Assembly: GCF_048544455.1 (NCBI RefSeq)
Contig: NC_133537.1
Coordinates: forward strand, 15,189,541-15,253,540
Source: Silene latifolia
Taxonomy: Eukaryota > Streptophyta > Magnoliopsida > Caryophyllales > Caryophyllaceae
Direction: 5' to 3'
Length of the DNA: 64,000 nucleotides
The notes under the pieces are model-generated. The model was not told the DNA's origin. It did no database searches and saw only the letters and a list, made by a program, of their open reading frames with translations. This document shows, one piece after another, positions 35,916 to 47,956 of this stretch; the stretch's first letter is position 1; every line of letters begins with the position of its first letter. The position numbers and the translations under genes were made by a program.

Positions 35916-36338
35916 TCACAGCTGCAGTGAGAATCCTATCAGGAAGAGAGAACAGTTGTACCAACTAGTTAGAGATGCTCTAACTTAACTAATAGCTTAT
36001 GAAAATGAGAATTTAACATGTATTAAAGTAATAAAAAAGGAAAAATAAATCACAAATGCATCTCAACAATGAAAAATAGGAAAAATTAGGGTTGCAAAAG
36101 GGGGAAAATATGCATTAAGGATCGAAGAAATATATGCCGTCACCGTCGGAGAGCAGACGTAGATCCGTCACCGTCGAAGGTCAGTCGAAGATCCGTCGCC
36201 GTCGCCGTTGTCGTTAGTAATGAGAGAGAATGAGAGTGAGTTTTAGTGGGAGAGAGAAAACTGTGACGAGAGTGTGTGAATGTGCTAGAATAAGCGGTTG
36301 GAATTTTCAGTTCGAACCGAACTTTAGGTTCGCACAGA

Positions 36339-36340
<2 letters not shown>

Positions 36341-36407
<67 letters not shown>
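36341..36407. repeat. (TA)n microsatellite, about 33 units
   Basis: An uninterrupted TA run of 67 bp. The apparent YIYIY-rich ORFs crossing it on both strands are artefacts of the repeat. Confidence 0.97.
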
Positions 36408-36410
<3 letters not shown>

Positions 36411-37560
36411 GAAGAAGGGAGAAAGATCATTCATACACACAAACACAAACCCTACATATTGTGCTAGTTAGAAAGTCGTGCCGCCATATTTGTACTCGTC
36501 CTTTATCTTAAAAGATAGTGCAATCCTTGGAAGGGTATCGTCCCTTCCCGTGGTCGTTTCCCACATTGGGTTTTCCGCTTCACCAAATCTCTTGTGTCAT
36601 TCTTTATTTACGTCTTTATCTTGCTCACTTAACATTCATATAAACAACATAATCTGCATATAACGCATAAGACCACTTTGACCTAATTTAACCTAATTCG
36701 ATAGAAAAATACCAAAACAGTTATCCATTTGAATTCCCTTACTAAGAAACTGACTAAACCTAATTCTCTCTATCCCTAGAAATTCATCATCGCAAATCCA
36801 ACAAATTCATTCAATTATACACCTTAATTTGAATGTAGAATAGATATTTGATTCATTAATTGTAAATTATTAAACTAATTAGCGTCTTCCTTCATTTTTT
36901 TGGTTCTAATTTATAGTGTTTGATACATTTTCTGGTTTACTAGATTTTGTTTGGTGGTTGGGTAATGGTGGTTCGAGTCGTCGGACTCGGTGGAAATTCT
37001 GGACAGAAATGCTTAGACGTCGACACCGCTTCGAGAATAGTGGTCGAATTTCTTGTAAAAAATGGTTGTGGTGGTCGTTTCTGGGTTGGAGGTTCATGAG
37101 CCATGGTGGCTCGATCATCGTGGGGGATGCAGGCGCGGCTTACGATTCTTGTGGCTGCTTGTTTCCGGGTAGCCGAGTTGGTGAACGTGGTAGAGTATGA
37201 TGGGCAAAATGGAGAGAGCTGCGACGTGTAGTGGTGATTGGGTACGGTGTCCAGTGCTAGGGGATGTGGTGGTAGGGGTGTTGGAGATTGGTGGTTGTTA
37301 GGGTGGGGATGAGGGCCGGCGGACTGCTGTACTACGTGAATTCACAATTCATTTCATGTTTTTTTTCCACATTATTATGCAGTACAAATGGTAACAGAAG
37401 AGAGATAAGAGGGAAGTGAAAATAAAGAGGGCAAAATGGTCTAAAACGTACTATAATAAGTAAAATGTGTACTGTAAAAATAATCACCCCAAAGTTATGT
37501 GGCTTGATTTCTATTTTCTACAATGAAACATAATATGTCTAATTTCACCAACGAGTAAAC
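36408..37560. other. No gene recognised
   Basis: Short ORFs only. About 36950-37320 is GGTGG-rich on the plus strand. At 37455-37485 AAAATGTGTACTGTAAAAATA resembles, in inverse, the left terminus of the TIR element at 38177-38887, so a related element remnant may end here. No second terminus was found. Confidence 0.35.
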
Positions 37561-37577
37561 TACACCTTTTATATTGT

Positions 37578-37748
37578 TTTTTTTGGTGCAAAGCATTTGG
37601 TGTAGTCCGGATTTGAGCCGGGTAAGACCATTAGGATGATAAAGCTCTCCCTCGTGAGTTTTAACACTGTTGTATTCACAAGGTTCGAACACAAGACCTC
37701 GGGTTAAGCTAGAATAACCCATTGCCTGTTGATCTAAGTGCTCATGGG
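37578..37748 (-). mobile_element. tRNA-derived SINE with 17-bp TSD
   Basis: On the minus strand it carries a B-box-like GTGTTCGAACCTT, a body with CTCAAATCCGGACTACACC, and a terminal A-run seen as T's at 37578-37584. The target sequence TACACCTTTTATATTGT is present intact at 37561-37577 and again at 37749-37765. The A box is less clear than in the SINE at 20147-20344, with which it shares the AAATCCGGA tail motif. Confidence 0.82.
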
Positions 37749-37766
37749 TACACCTTTTATATTGTA

Positions 37767-37846
37767 TTAGGGCTATTCTCACCACCTTAAACAGAAACAA
37801 ATTCTCACTGTCGAGGTGGTGAGAATAGATAGACCTAATACATAAT
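37767..37846. repeat. Short inverted repeat (hairpin)
   Basis: TATTAGGGCTATTCTCACCA with CCTT is matched in inverse by AGGTGGTGAGAATAGATAGA with CCTAATA, enclosing about 25 bp. It may be a minimal MITE remnant; the SINE TSD touches its left edge. Confidence 0.55.
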
Positions 37847-38176
37847 GCGCCCTCCTATTCACTCACTTCCTCCCTCTTTCCGTTTTCATGATAGTCGGAT
37901 TTTCTTCCCTCTTTTCTTTTTTGGAAGATTTTCTTCCCTCTTTCCCTCAAATTGTTATATACGGAGAAATCTATTATATGTCTCTCAAGATCTCTTAATT
38001 AATGTTATAATCTTATTTAATCCATTTTCTTAATATTTGTGTTTTTTTGGTAAAACGATATATAATGATTAGTGGAGGGAGTAATATTTTTTTTTAAGGC
38101 GCCTCATTTTTTCTTTCTTTGTTGGCCTTTATATTTAATAGATAATTCATTTAATACACGATCCTTAATTATTTAA

Positions 38177-38887
38177 GGTTGTTAATTTTTGCAGTACACA
38201 TTTTACTCATTACAGTACACTTTTGATCATAATACCCTTCTCATTTCTCCAAACAAAATGCACTACATTGAAAGCAAAAAAAAAAAAAAAACCACATAAC
38301 ACCACCAGGCCACCACCATCACCTCCACCGGACCGGCCTATCCCCTACCATTACCAGCCGCCACCCACACACAGGCCACAACCGTCACTCAACTCCTCCC
38401 CACCGTGACCTCCACTCACAACCGCCGCTCGACTCCCTCTCACCCCTGACCCGCCGCGACCTTGACTCATCTCCACCCCATGACCCGCGCGACTTAGGCC
38501 TCTTACCCACTGTGACCCCCATCCCCTACCTCAGTCTCCTACCACTAGCCCCGCTTCTTCAGCCGCCCCCATTGCCGCTGCCACCACCATCAACCACTAC
38601 TACCAAACCCTAGATAAAAAACCCCAAAATTTGATTATAAACAAAAAAATATTGAAATTATCAAAATAAAATCATAAATTTGTTCTCTAGTTTTCAATTG
38701 ATAAATTAAACAATTTTTTTCATTCAAATTTTCATCTACTATTGAAGAAATTGATTGAATTGAGAGCTTGAATAGATAGGAATTGAAAAGGAGAGGTTTG
38801 ATGTTGTTTTTGGTAGAAGGGTATAAAATGAAAATTTCGGTGTAAAAATTAAAATGAGTAAAATTCGTACTGCAAAAATAAATTGCG
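38177..38887. mobile_element. TIR element of 711 bp with 8-bp TSD and CCACC-rich interior
   Basis: Ends GGTTGTTAATTTTTGCAGTA and, inverted, CGCAATTTATTTTTGCAGTA continue as diverged inverted repeats of about 70 bp (including ATTTTACTCATT and ATACCCTTC). TTATTTAA flanks both edges (38169-38176 and 38888-38895). The interior 38300-38600 is rich in CCACC and CCGCC words and has no recognisable protein. An 8-bp TSD fits a hAT-type non-autonomous element; the family is inferred. Confidence 0.6.
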
Positions 38888-38927
38888 TTATTTAATCATT
38901 AATCTAATTATTATGGTAATGATAACA

Positions 38928-39217
38928 CTCCCTCCAATTCTAGATAAATGTCTCATTGTGGGGATGACACGGAAATTAAGGAAATGAGTTAAATAATGTA
39001 AAGTATTGCGGTGGGTTGAGAAAATTGGAGAGAAGGAAGGTATTATGGCGTATTATTGTGAGTGAAGTGATTAAAATAAGTATTGTTTTGAGTTGAAGTG
39101 GGGTATTGTTGTGGGATTGAAGTGATTAAAATAAGTATAAAATTTATCAAAAATAGACAATAAAACATTATTGTAAATAGACTAAAATGGACAATGAGAC
39201 ATTTATGTATGAGGGAG
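38928..39217. mobile_element. Stowaway-like MITE, diverged
   Basis: CTCCCTCCAATTCTAGATAA followed by ATGTCTCATTG is matched in inverse by CAATGAGACATTTATG and GAGGGAG at the right. It is about 290 bp and non-coding. The right edge is followed by TA. The left edge is less exact, suggesting age. Confidence 0.6.
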
Positions 39218-39651
39218 TATGTGTATTGCTTCCAAAAGTTTTCTATTCATTAATTCGTAATCGACCATCAAGTCGTCAATAGCCAAGTTGGTATGGGAAC
39301 ATGATTGGGGGTAAGTAAAACAAAAGAAATACGGTAATAAGAACTCCGTAACGTTTTTAATGTCAACACGCTAGTTAGCAAGTACTAGTGAAAATGTATC
39401 ATCAAATTGCCAAGTTGTACTAATTACTAGTTTAGATCTCGTGCAATATATGCACGGTCTTTATAAAAATTTACTCCATTATATTTTCTAAGATCTTTCA
39501 CAATTTCTAAAACAGCAAATTTACAAGGATCTTCCACTTTTCTTATTAGTCAATTATTTATGGTTATCATAACTTATGACCCCACATCATCTCTCTTACT
39601 TTCATTTACATTCATATATCATCATACCACTAAATTCTACCCAAAAAGCAA
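39218..39651. other. No gene recognised
   Basis: AT-rich. Near 39425 ACTAGTTTAGATCTCGTGCA with ATATATGCACGGTC resembles a common plant repeat terminus, and a related phrase occurs near 61980. No element could be delimited. Confidence 0.3.
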
Positions 39652-40140
39652 TTAAAGTGCTCGAAGTGACCCCTTGTTGGCAAGAAAATCAGCTACTTTG
39701 TTGGCTTCTCTATAAGTGTGCTCTAATCTGACCCTCCGTTGAGGTCTTTCTATCAAATCTTTACACCTTTTGACGAGGAATTTCAAGTTATTGCTTACCA
39801 GTTGATCTTCATTTATGAGGTTGACAAAAGGAGAGTTATCCATATAATATTAAGCTTTGATAGACGGAGAGCCCTTGCTCTTTCTAGACCCGCCAGGAGA
39901 GCAAGAAGTTCGGCCTTCATAGAGGTACAAGACCCACATGAGAAAAAGTAAGCAGTGATAAAATTACCAGTTTTATCGCGGAATAAGCCTCCGCCTCCTG
40001 CTGGACCCGGGTTGCCCTTAGAAGCTTCATCTGTGTTTAACATTACCCACCCGTGAGGTGGAGGTAGCCATCGAATAAAAATCTCTGTGGTAGGCTGCCG
40101 TGGTATAGGGACGAAAAGATTGTGACGGTTCAGAGCTTGT
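39652..40140 (-). pseudogene. RNase H-like domain relic (non-LTR retroelement type)
   Basis: Read on the minus strand: RWLPPPHGWVMLNTDEASKG, NPGPAGGGGLFRDKTGNF, SMKAELLALLAGL, then after a frame change near 39840 MDNSPFVNLINEDQ, SNNLKFLVKRCKDL and YREANKVADFLANKG. The acidic residues of an RNase H fold can be seen (D in NTDE, E in MKAE, D in MDNS, D in VADF). This is the plant RVT_3-type RNase H common in L1-like elements and in stand-alone host-like genes. No reverse transcriptase, poly(A) tail or TSD was found, so its parent is unknown. Confidence 0.8.
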
Positions 40141-41083
40141 TTCGTACTATCAAATTGTTGGAAAAGGAATAAGAATGGTATGTAGAATGTGAAATATGGA
40201 ATATTTTAAATATTAAATTTAAAAGATTATGTTATTAATCACCTACCATACCTATAATATATGCTAAAAATACTAAACTTCATTTTAGGAAATATAATTT
40301 AGACGGGAAAAATGAGAGTTTCACCTATTCTTTTAGTAAATAGGGGATTAGAGCAATAACAATTGAATAACTTTATATATTAAGTTCTTTTTTATGCCAT
40401 ATCATATTTTATTGGAATTACTTTTTTCACATACAGACTTTACTCTTTTACTTAAATTTTTTCATTAACTTTCCGTATCATATCATTTTTTCATAAACTT
40501 AATTTTACATGTTACCTTTTTCCCTAAAATCGAATCTAATTGCTTAAAAACTTGAAATGAATTGCAATTCTCCAATTAATCATCGTGCTGACTTTTATCG
40601 GTTCCGTCATTGAGCACTTTGCCGTGTGGTACATATTCATTATTCAATATTGTGTCAATTTAAGAATGGTTGGGAAATCTGTTGTTTGCAAATCTCAAAA
40701 TTGAAGCCGTCAGTTCATTTCTTGAGAAGGAGAAGGACTTCTACTTTTCAATGCTGAGAGACATCGAGATGTTCTGCCGAAAAAACATAAAACATAAAAC
40801 ATAATCCCGTAAAACATTAGACTTTAATTCATCAACTTCATTCTTATAGACCTTATTATCGTTTATTAACCCACGCAAACATTAATTACTTTTTGATCTT
40901 TCGTTTGACGGGGGAGCAGGGCTAGGTAGGCGGAGTGCGAGGGAGGAACGTGAGGGAAAGGGGAGGTCGGACAAGGGTAGTCGGAGAAACGGGAAGCCAA
41001 GGTAAGTTAGAGCATAGTCAGCTGGATCACGGGTCGAATGGGGTAAGGTTGGACGGAGTTGGTTGCCGGAGGGAGGTGAAGGG
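40141..41083. other. No gene recognised
   Basis: AT-rich to about 40900, then a short G-rich stretch (40910-41090). No domain, RNA gene or delimitable repeat is seen. Confidence 0.35.
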
Positions 41084-41094
41084 AATAGAGATTA

Positions 41095-41590
41095 GAGGTG
41101 TTAACGAGCCAAGCCGAGCTCGAACTTGGCCTTGCTCGGCTTTTGCTAAGAACCAAAACTCGAGCTCGAGCCGATCTCGAGCTTACCCGACCTTGAAAAA
41201 CATGTGCTCGTTATAAAACTTGCGAGCTTTAACGTGAGCTTGAGCCAAACTCGAGCCCAAATCGACCCTATATTAAACTGTTATTTTTTTTCTTTCGATA
41301 TTTTTAATAACAAGGCTCGAAGGTTATATGTAAAAATATTTGGCAAATCAGCGAGACATTTGATATGTGTGATACAAAAATATAATCATGATAAAATACT
41401 TTTACAAAATATGAGCAATGTCTTATATAATCACACAAGTTCGAGCCGCTCGCGAGTTTTTCGAATCGAGCCAGTCTTTGCTCGGCTTGACTCGTTAAGC
41501 TCTCAAGCCAAGCCCGAGCTCGCACGAGCCGAGCTTTGACCGGGCCGATCTCGAGTAGCTCGCAAACCGTCTCGTCTCAATAACATCCCT
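41095..41590. mobile_element. 496-bp TIR element with GAGCTCG-rich ends and 11-bp TSD
   Basis: Ends GAGGTGTTAACGAG and, inverted, AGGGATGTTATTGAG are flanked by AATAGAGATTA at 41084-41094 and 41591-41601. Both subterminal regions are packed with GAGCTCG and CTCGAGC words that are palindromic. There is no protein. The TSD length points to a Mutator-type non-autonomous element, but the termini are too diverged to be sure. Confidence 0.6.
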
Positions 41591-41601
41591 AATAGAGATT
41601 A

Positions 41602-42499
41602 AAAAAAATCAATTGAGTGAATGAAGAAAAAATGACAAGGGTATAATTGTAAAAGACGTATGTGAAAGAATAAAATCCTTATGTGAAAAAATACGACCCT
41701 AATTTATTGGTTTCAATGTTATAGAACTTTTATCCATAATAGATAATATTTATATAAAGTTCTTAAATGGAAATTATAAAAGAAGGGGAAATATGTCTTT
41801 CACATAAAAATAAGGACCTAAACTATTGATTTGTTTTTCGTTAAGGACCTAAACTATTGAGTTGTTTAGTTAAGGTCTTGAGATTACTCCACCGTTAACT
41901 CTGCCATTAACTTGATTATGCATACGGTCACTACCATTCCTTATTATACTATAGTACGTCTCATTATAGACGGCCACTACTATAGACGAATGGTGACCCT
42001 CTCACAAAATTAAAGTGGGAGGGCAAGTTATGTAGACAAGTTATGCATGGACCGGACTGGATCATATGGACCAAACAATGGATTGATTTCTTTGCTTTAT
42101 TATTTCTACGATGAATTTAATTTATATTAGGGAGTTAGGGTTTAGTTTGTTAATCCGTATGATAGTAGAATATGTTAAAAAAATACAGAACAAAATACTA
42201 TTGTCATATTAAGAGAAATATTTGTTAATTATACATTTTTAATGATTTTCGTTACATAAGTTTGGTCCACGGTCCGATCCGCGGTCCATTCGGTTTGATC
42301 CAGGACTGGACCAAAGACCAAACTAACGCAAATAGGTGGACCGGACCAAATAAAATATGGTCCGGACCAAATTACACGGTCCGGTCCGGTCTTTGGTCCA
42401 GACTGTCGAATGAACTCCCTAGAGAGAGTACATCACTAATAAAGAGGTGGAGGATGAAATTAAAAGGGAAAATAAAGAATTTCCGCATCAATTCATAGA
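41602..42499. repeat. Intergenic; GGTCC/GGACC palindrome-rich stretch at 42030-42415
   Basis: CCGGACC, GGTCCGGACC and GGTCCA words recur in both orientations between about 42040 and 42410. A phrase GGACCTAAACTATTGA is repeated near 41811 and 41845. No protein or clean terminus is recognised. Confidence 0.4.
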
Positions 42500-43378
42500 A
42501 AAAATTAAGGGTTTTTTTATATGGTAACCCTACGTTTTTTTGAATTCTAGCTGACAACCCTTCGTTTTTCCACCACCTACATGGTAACCCTAAACTTATC
42601 AAAAAAATTCTCCGTGACCCTCAACTATTATTCCGTTAAAATGCTCCGTTAGTTTGCATGTTTATTGGACTTGAGCTTGTTTTTTAGACATCAAATACTT
42701 AAACGGCCAAGTAATTGTGATCTTCTCAACTCAATTAAATAAATAAACCCCAAATTTTCCTAACAAATAATCATATTATAGGTGTGCTAAAAGTATAATT
42801 CATAATATTTTTATTATCATTATTATTATTATCATCAATTTTATTGTTTAATTAGAATATTAAAGTAGTAAATATACCGACACTGTAACACCCCAACTAT
42901 CCGGCCAAGATAATTGGGGCGTTACCGTCTCGGTTTTCCGAGGTAGTGAAATCGGAGATACAATCCAATAACAATTTTATAAATAGAATGTTTATTGGTT
43001 TACAACGAATAAGGAATAATGAAATATTACAAGTCATGACTCCTAAACTAATCTAATCAAACATGTTTGACTCAGGGATCATCAAGGCGCGTCCCTCCTC
43101 CCGCATGCTACCCATAGCTAACCTGTAAACAACTGCTCCCCATATGATCGAAAATATCATATGGATTAACACATGCCACCCCGGAAATATGTGACATTTA
43201 CACGGACACAACAAACATCAGTTTCAATGATAAATGCAAGACATGACATAATAAGGAAATATGCAACATGTTGATTATATGAATGAGACACGAATAAATC
43301 AACATCATACCGGTACCGAGACATGCCCAGACGTACTCATAACCATTATACCGGTACCGGGACACGCCCAGACATACC

Positions 43379-43762
43379 TGTAACACCCCCATCTACCAAG
43401 GAGCCTTAACAAGGCCTTCCCTAGCAGATAAGGGCGTTACCATCTCGGTTTCCCGATGACAGTAATAATCAAATGTCGATAAAAGAACGTTTAAGTTATA
43501 TTACAAGTGATTTACAAACAACTGACGATAAGATAGATACACTCGAAACTACTATCGTCTATGTGAAGCTACATCTGCCATGACTCGTGGTAGACTCATC
43601 CCTTCAAACACCCAGCTAAGATACATACATCAACGTGTTAAGACCGACTGCTCACTATAGTGGATCACGGCAGACACAACAGAAACAAACAGCATAACAA
43701 AACCACACAAGGTCAGCAACTGAGATAACAAACACAAACGTAGACGCTACACAATTACAACA

Positions 43763-43849
<87 letters not shown>

Positions 43850-44755
43850 ACCTCCTCCTCCAACCAATCACCATCTCTGACTGCTCGAAGGACCAGTCCT
43901 GCCAGTGGGGGGGGGGGGGACCACGATCGTTCAACCTAAGCCCCGCTCATCTATCCGAGCGATAAACCCATGTTCCTTAATGTGCACATCCCCTCCCGAG
44001 GCGGGTTCCACGGAAGGCGAACTAAGGGCGTGAAGCCACTCCCGCAAGTGACTCCACTCAGCCGAGGGCGCACCTCGAAAACCACAGACAAACAATTACA
44101 ATCAGCTGTACAACAACAAACACCTACTATTATACCAACACAACATTAACAACTACCACAACCAATCAGCAATACCGACTCCACACCAACCAAACAACAT
44201 CTACAGACTCTCTAGACAATCACAGTACTGAGTAGGCAAACTTACCTTTAGCAAACCGCGGCGATTTCGCGTCCGATCACAAGATATCAACCAACCATGA
44301 AAACCACCTATACAATCAAAACAACCATCTATTACTATCACTACAACCCTAACTGAAAACAACGATGACGATAATGATGATGATAACATACCTATACAAA
44401 GTAATCCGGCGTCAAGACTGCTACCCGACTCAAGCATCCCATCCCCATGGTGTAAGCATCCTCAAAGGCTTCAAGGAATGAGATTATGGTGAAGGAGAAA
44501 GGAGGTGATGGCATTTAGGTTTAGGAAGAAGGTGGGGAAATGATTTAGAATTTCATGATTGACGATTTATAAATCCCCACTGCAAACCCGTTACTCGATC
44601 GAGCTCCCAAGCTACTCGATCGAGTAGGCTCAGCTAGATCGAGTACCACACAAACCAAAGCTCACCACGTCACAAGTCACCACTCGTAAAGTTTCCCAAG
44701 GTTAAGATCGGTGTATAAGGTCAGTCAACGGGTCCCTAAAAGGATGGGTATTACA
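43379..44755 (-). repeat. 3' LTR of the middle element (minus orientation)
   Basis: Starts TGTAACACCCCCATCTACC and ends GGGTATTACA in plus-strand sense; it matches 57009-58327 along its length. Contains an (AC)42 microsatellite, a G-run at 43908-43919 and three ACTCGATCGAGT-type palindromes near 44590-44650. Confidence 0.85.
43765..43848. repeat. (AC)42 microsatellite inside the LTR
   Basis: Uninterrupted AC run of 84 bp. The sister LTR has only eight units at 57395-57410, so the length changed after insertion. The CVCVCV-type ORF on the other strand is an artefact. Confidence 0.95.
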
Positions 44756-45955
44756 GTCTTCTCCCCTTAAAAAGAATTTCGTCCCCAAAGTTTGACTCAT
44801 CCTCCCCCACAACGCAAGGTCAGAGAACCGAGATAACCACCACCGTTTATCGGACACAGGTCAACACGATCGTTTAGAAATACCATCCCGCTACGCATGT
44901 TCATCAGCCATCATCATCATCTATCTTGGCACATATCACACAACACGACTCCCCATCAATCACTGACTTCCTATTGCATCATCAATTACACATTGCACAC
45001 AAAGACGACTAGCTTGATTATTACTTGTACTCATCTCATGATATTACTCAAACGTGAACCAACACAACTTTCAGACTACTCCTCCATCTATTACTTGCCA
45101 ACAACTATCAGTCACAACACACTCAAAAACAACAGTCCTATTACTGATAAACAACAGTTTTATTACTTCAACCACAAAACACATTTCTACCCATAACAAC
45201 TCTACTACTTGCTACTGACATCCAACTTCATTACAACACATTGGACAATTAATTGGAAACAAGATACAACATTAATTGAAAATAAGATACCACCACATGC
45301 CACTCTATTCAGCAATTATAAACTTCTACTCAATTATACAATGACCATTACAAAATTATCCAAGCAACCATTTAAAATACTTCAAAATTATCATAAAATA
45401 CTATAAAATTGCTATAAGTACGTCATTTTTCCACGTGACATTACTCTTCTCCTCTTAAAAGGAACTTCGTCCCCGAAGTTCACCAACAAAACAACCTTAC
45501 TGTCACACAAACCGATATATTATTACTATCCCACAATGACATTACGAACAAACCACAATGCACATTTTGACTCATGTCAATTACGACACTTTCTTGACGG
45601 TACGCAAATTTGACTCATACGTATATGAAACCATCGAGAAAGTGAACTACACAACGGGATATACTATCATCAACCAGTAGCCACGACATCAATTAATTTG
45701 TTATACAATCATTCAAATTAGCAATGTGGATTATAACCATTAAACATGACGTTACCTGAGACAATTTGATTTAGCATACAAAAGTATATAAACATCACCG
45801 AAAGTTGTATAAATCATAGCAATATGCACACTGTATAACCACCGTTGAGATAATACTACGATATAATACACCCATAGCAAGAAATATTATAACAACAACC
45901 ATCGCCGTGACGATGCCAACAAGTGTTAAAACAAAATAGAGCTGTTACAGGGTTA

Positions 45956-46105
45956 CTCGATCGAGTTCGTAAGCTACTCGATCGAGTTGCATTTACTCGA
46001 TCGAGTTCATCAGTTACTCGATCGAGTTGTCTGAGATCAGAAAACCCACCAGACGTCACCTCTGCAGTTACTCGATCGAGTGAGGGACACTTGATCGAGT
46101 AGCCA
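45956..46105. repeat. Cluster of six TACTCGATCGAGTT palindromes (downstream of gag, middle element)
   Basis: Six near-identical palindromes are spaced about 19-21 bp apart in the first four copies. They lie a little downstream of the gag-like ORF in the element's minus sense. Confidence 0.85.
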
Positions 46106-46328
46106 CAAGTCAAGATTCACCCAAGTCGTCACTTTGTAAGTCCAAGGCGACAAAAATATGAGTCGGAAACGTATTCCCGACACCAACATTCTGCATAAAA
46201 GTGTAAAGAATATCCAAAATACGGCCTTATGGCCAAAATACACACCGAAGTCTATCAAAAGTGCAAAACAAAACAAGTACTATCAACTACAGGTCCATGC
46301 AACAAGATAAAAATAAAAAGGAGCATCA

Positions 46329-47874
46329 TCACTCCATAACCAGCTCATCCATCATCTCATCTCCACCACTACCTCCGGACGTGCCTGCTCCAGCTACATC
46401 CTCACCCGCGACGCCGCCAACGCCAGAATCGGCTCCCACTCGCCATAGTGCCAAGCAACCATAGTGGCAACTCATAGGCTTCCCCCAAGTAGACCGCTCC
46501 ACGCCAAAGGAATGAAAGACACCATTGTCGTCCCCAACACCTCTCCACCACACCGGCTGAGCTGCCTCGGTCCCGATGCCCTGCACATATGCCATCTCAT
46601 GGAGGTTCTGGAGTGTCAAAGTAATAGACACCCTCTCCGTGAGCTCACTCACTCTCATCTCAGGACTGTAGAAGGAAGGGTAGCTGGAAAACTGGGGTTG
46701 TGAAGGTACAGGCTGCTCTGGCTGGGTCTCAGCCATCCTCTCTCTCACCCGTCACGGTCCCCTCCCCACTCTAGGCTGTACACCCTCGGGTCTAGCCTGA
46801 TCCCGCTTCGTCAGCTCAGGCATCACCTCCAAAATGTCAGCATCAATGAGGTAGAATTGCCACTCAGGGACCTCCTCACCATCACCAGAATCGGCTGCCA
46901 CCACTGCCGCCGATAAAGGCTCGGTCACGGGAAGGTGCTCAGGGTCGGGTATCTTCATCCAACTCATCCCCCCACGCTAACCCACCACCCTCCAGGGTTC
47001 TCAACCATTTCTGGTCGAGAAAGTACTCATGGTCCAAGGTAGGCACCACCGGGGTCAAAAGTGTATAGGCCGAGGAAGCTTCAAAAGTAGTCAACCGCTC
47101 CGCCAACGGTGTGGCAATGGCACCACAACTCAAGAAACGGGAGTCAGACGTGGCCATCAAAGCTAAGCTAGGACACACTATGGACGGGGCACTGAAGGAG
47201 ACTCTCTGAGCTCGGGTGGGGTTAAGATACGCCGCAAGTAACATCACCTCGTGTGAGTTAAGCTTACTCATATCTTTCCGATCATAAAGTAAACAGGTCA
47301 AAGCACGAAGAAAGATCTTCAAAGTGATGTGTTGCACGTCACTGGTCAACATATTACTAGAGGTGGGAGGTGGTTTGTCGGTAAAGAAAGGCATAAGACT
47401 ACTGGCTCCACACTCAATCGGGATGTCCCTAAGGGCTCCCTTTTCAGGTCTAGCAAGGCCGAGGTGGGTGGCAAACATGTTCATGGTCAGAAAGAAACTA
47501 GTGTTCATGAGACGGAACTCAACGGTCTTTTTCACCGCGTCATAACGAAAGGAACTCATAAACTCCAAGGTCAGAAAAGCATAAGAGTGCTTCCTAAGAC
47601 GATATAGCTCGGTCATATCCAAAGTCTCAAAGATGTGCCTCACATCAATCTCAATCCCTAGGTCAGTCAAGATAGTAGTATCAATGCAACGGGCGGGTTT
47701 CAGACGACGTCTCTGTAAAGCAACGAAAGCATCTCTTTGCGTAAAATCGGCAAAGACAACAGAAGGGTAGTCAGGCATCGCTGGGACCGTAGGTCCCCCA
47801 CTCCCCTCCTCTACCTCAGGCTCTAAAGGCCTCCCCCTCTTACTTTGGCGGGTTCCAACTGTAGGTCTCGGCAT
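46329..47874 (-). pseudogene. gag-like ORF1 of the middle LTR element (fossil)
   Basis: The longest piece starts MPRPTVGTRQSKRGRP and contains YPSVVFADFTQRDAFVALQ, HIFETLDMTELYRLRK, LTLEFMSSFRYD and FRLMNTSFFLTMNMFATHLG. The spacing of FE(T)L, LEF(M)SS and the FRL...LT...LGL block resembles plant retrotransposon ORF1 of the Athila type (PF03078-like). That match is from memory of the family, not a search. A C-terminal tail has WWRGVGDDNGVFHSFG. It is broken in about two places. No pol domain follows. A paralogous ORF lies at 50408-51799. Confidence 0.7.
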
Positions 47875-47956
47875 CTGTTTTTAACACATATCTTAGATAC
47901 TCAAACAACACGTACTTGAAAACATATAAACTTTCATGTATACTCATGGAAAAAGA

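Noticed and set aside
20600-36300. Bounding terminal inverted repeats of a single autonomous Mutator element
   Set aside because: I compared the sequence around 20.6-20.9 kb with that around 35.9-36.3 kb and found no convincing inverted match, so no outer boundary is claimed.
36140-36511. YIYIY-rich ORFs on both strands
   Set aside because: Produced by the TA microsatellite.
43655-43867. CVCVCV-rich ORF on minus
   Set aside because: Produced by the AC microsatellite.
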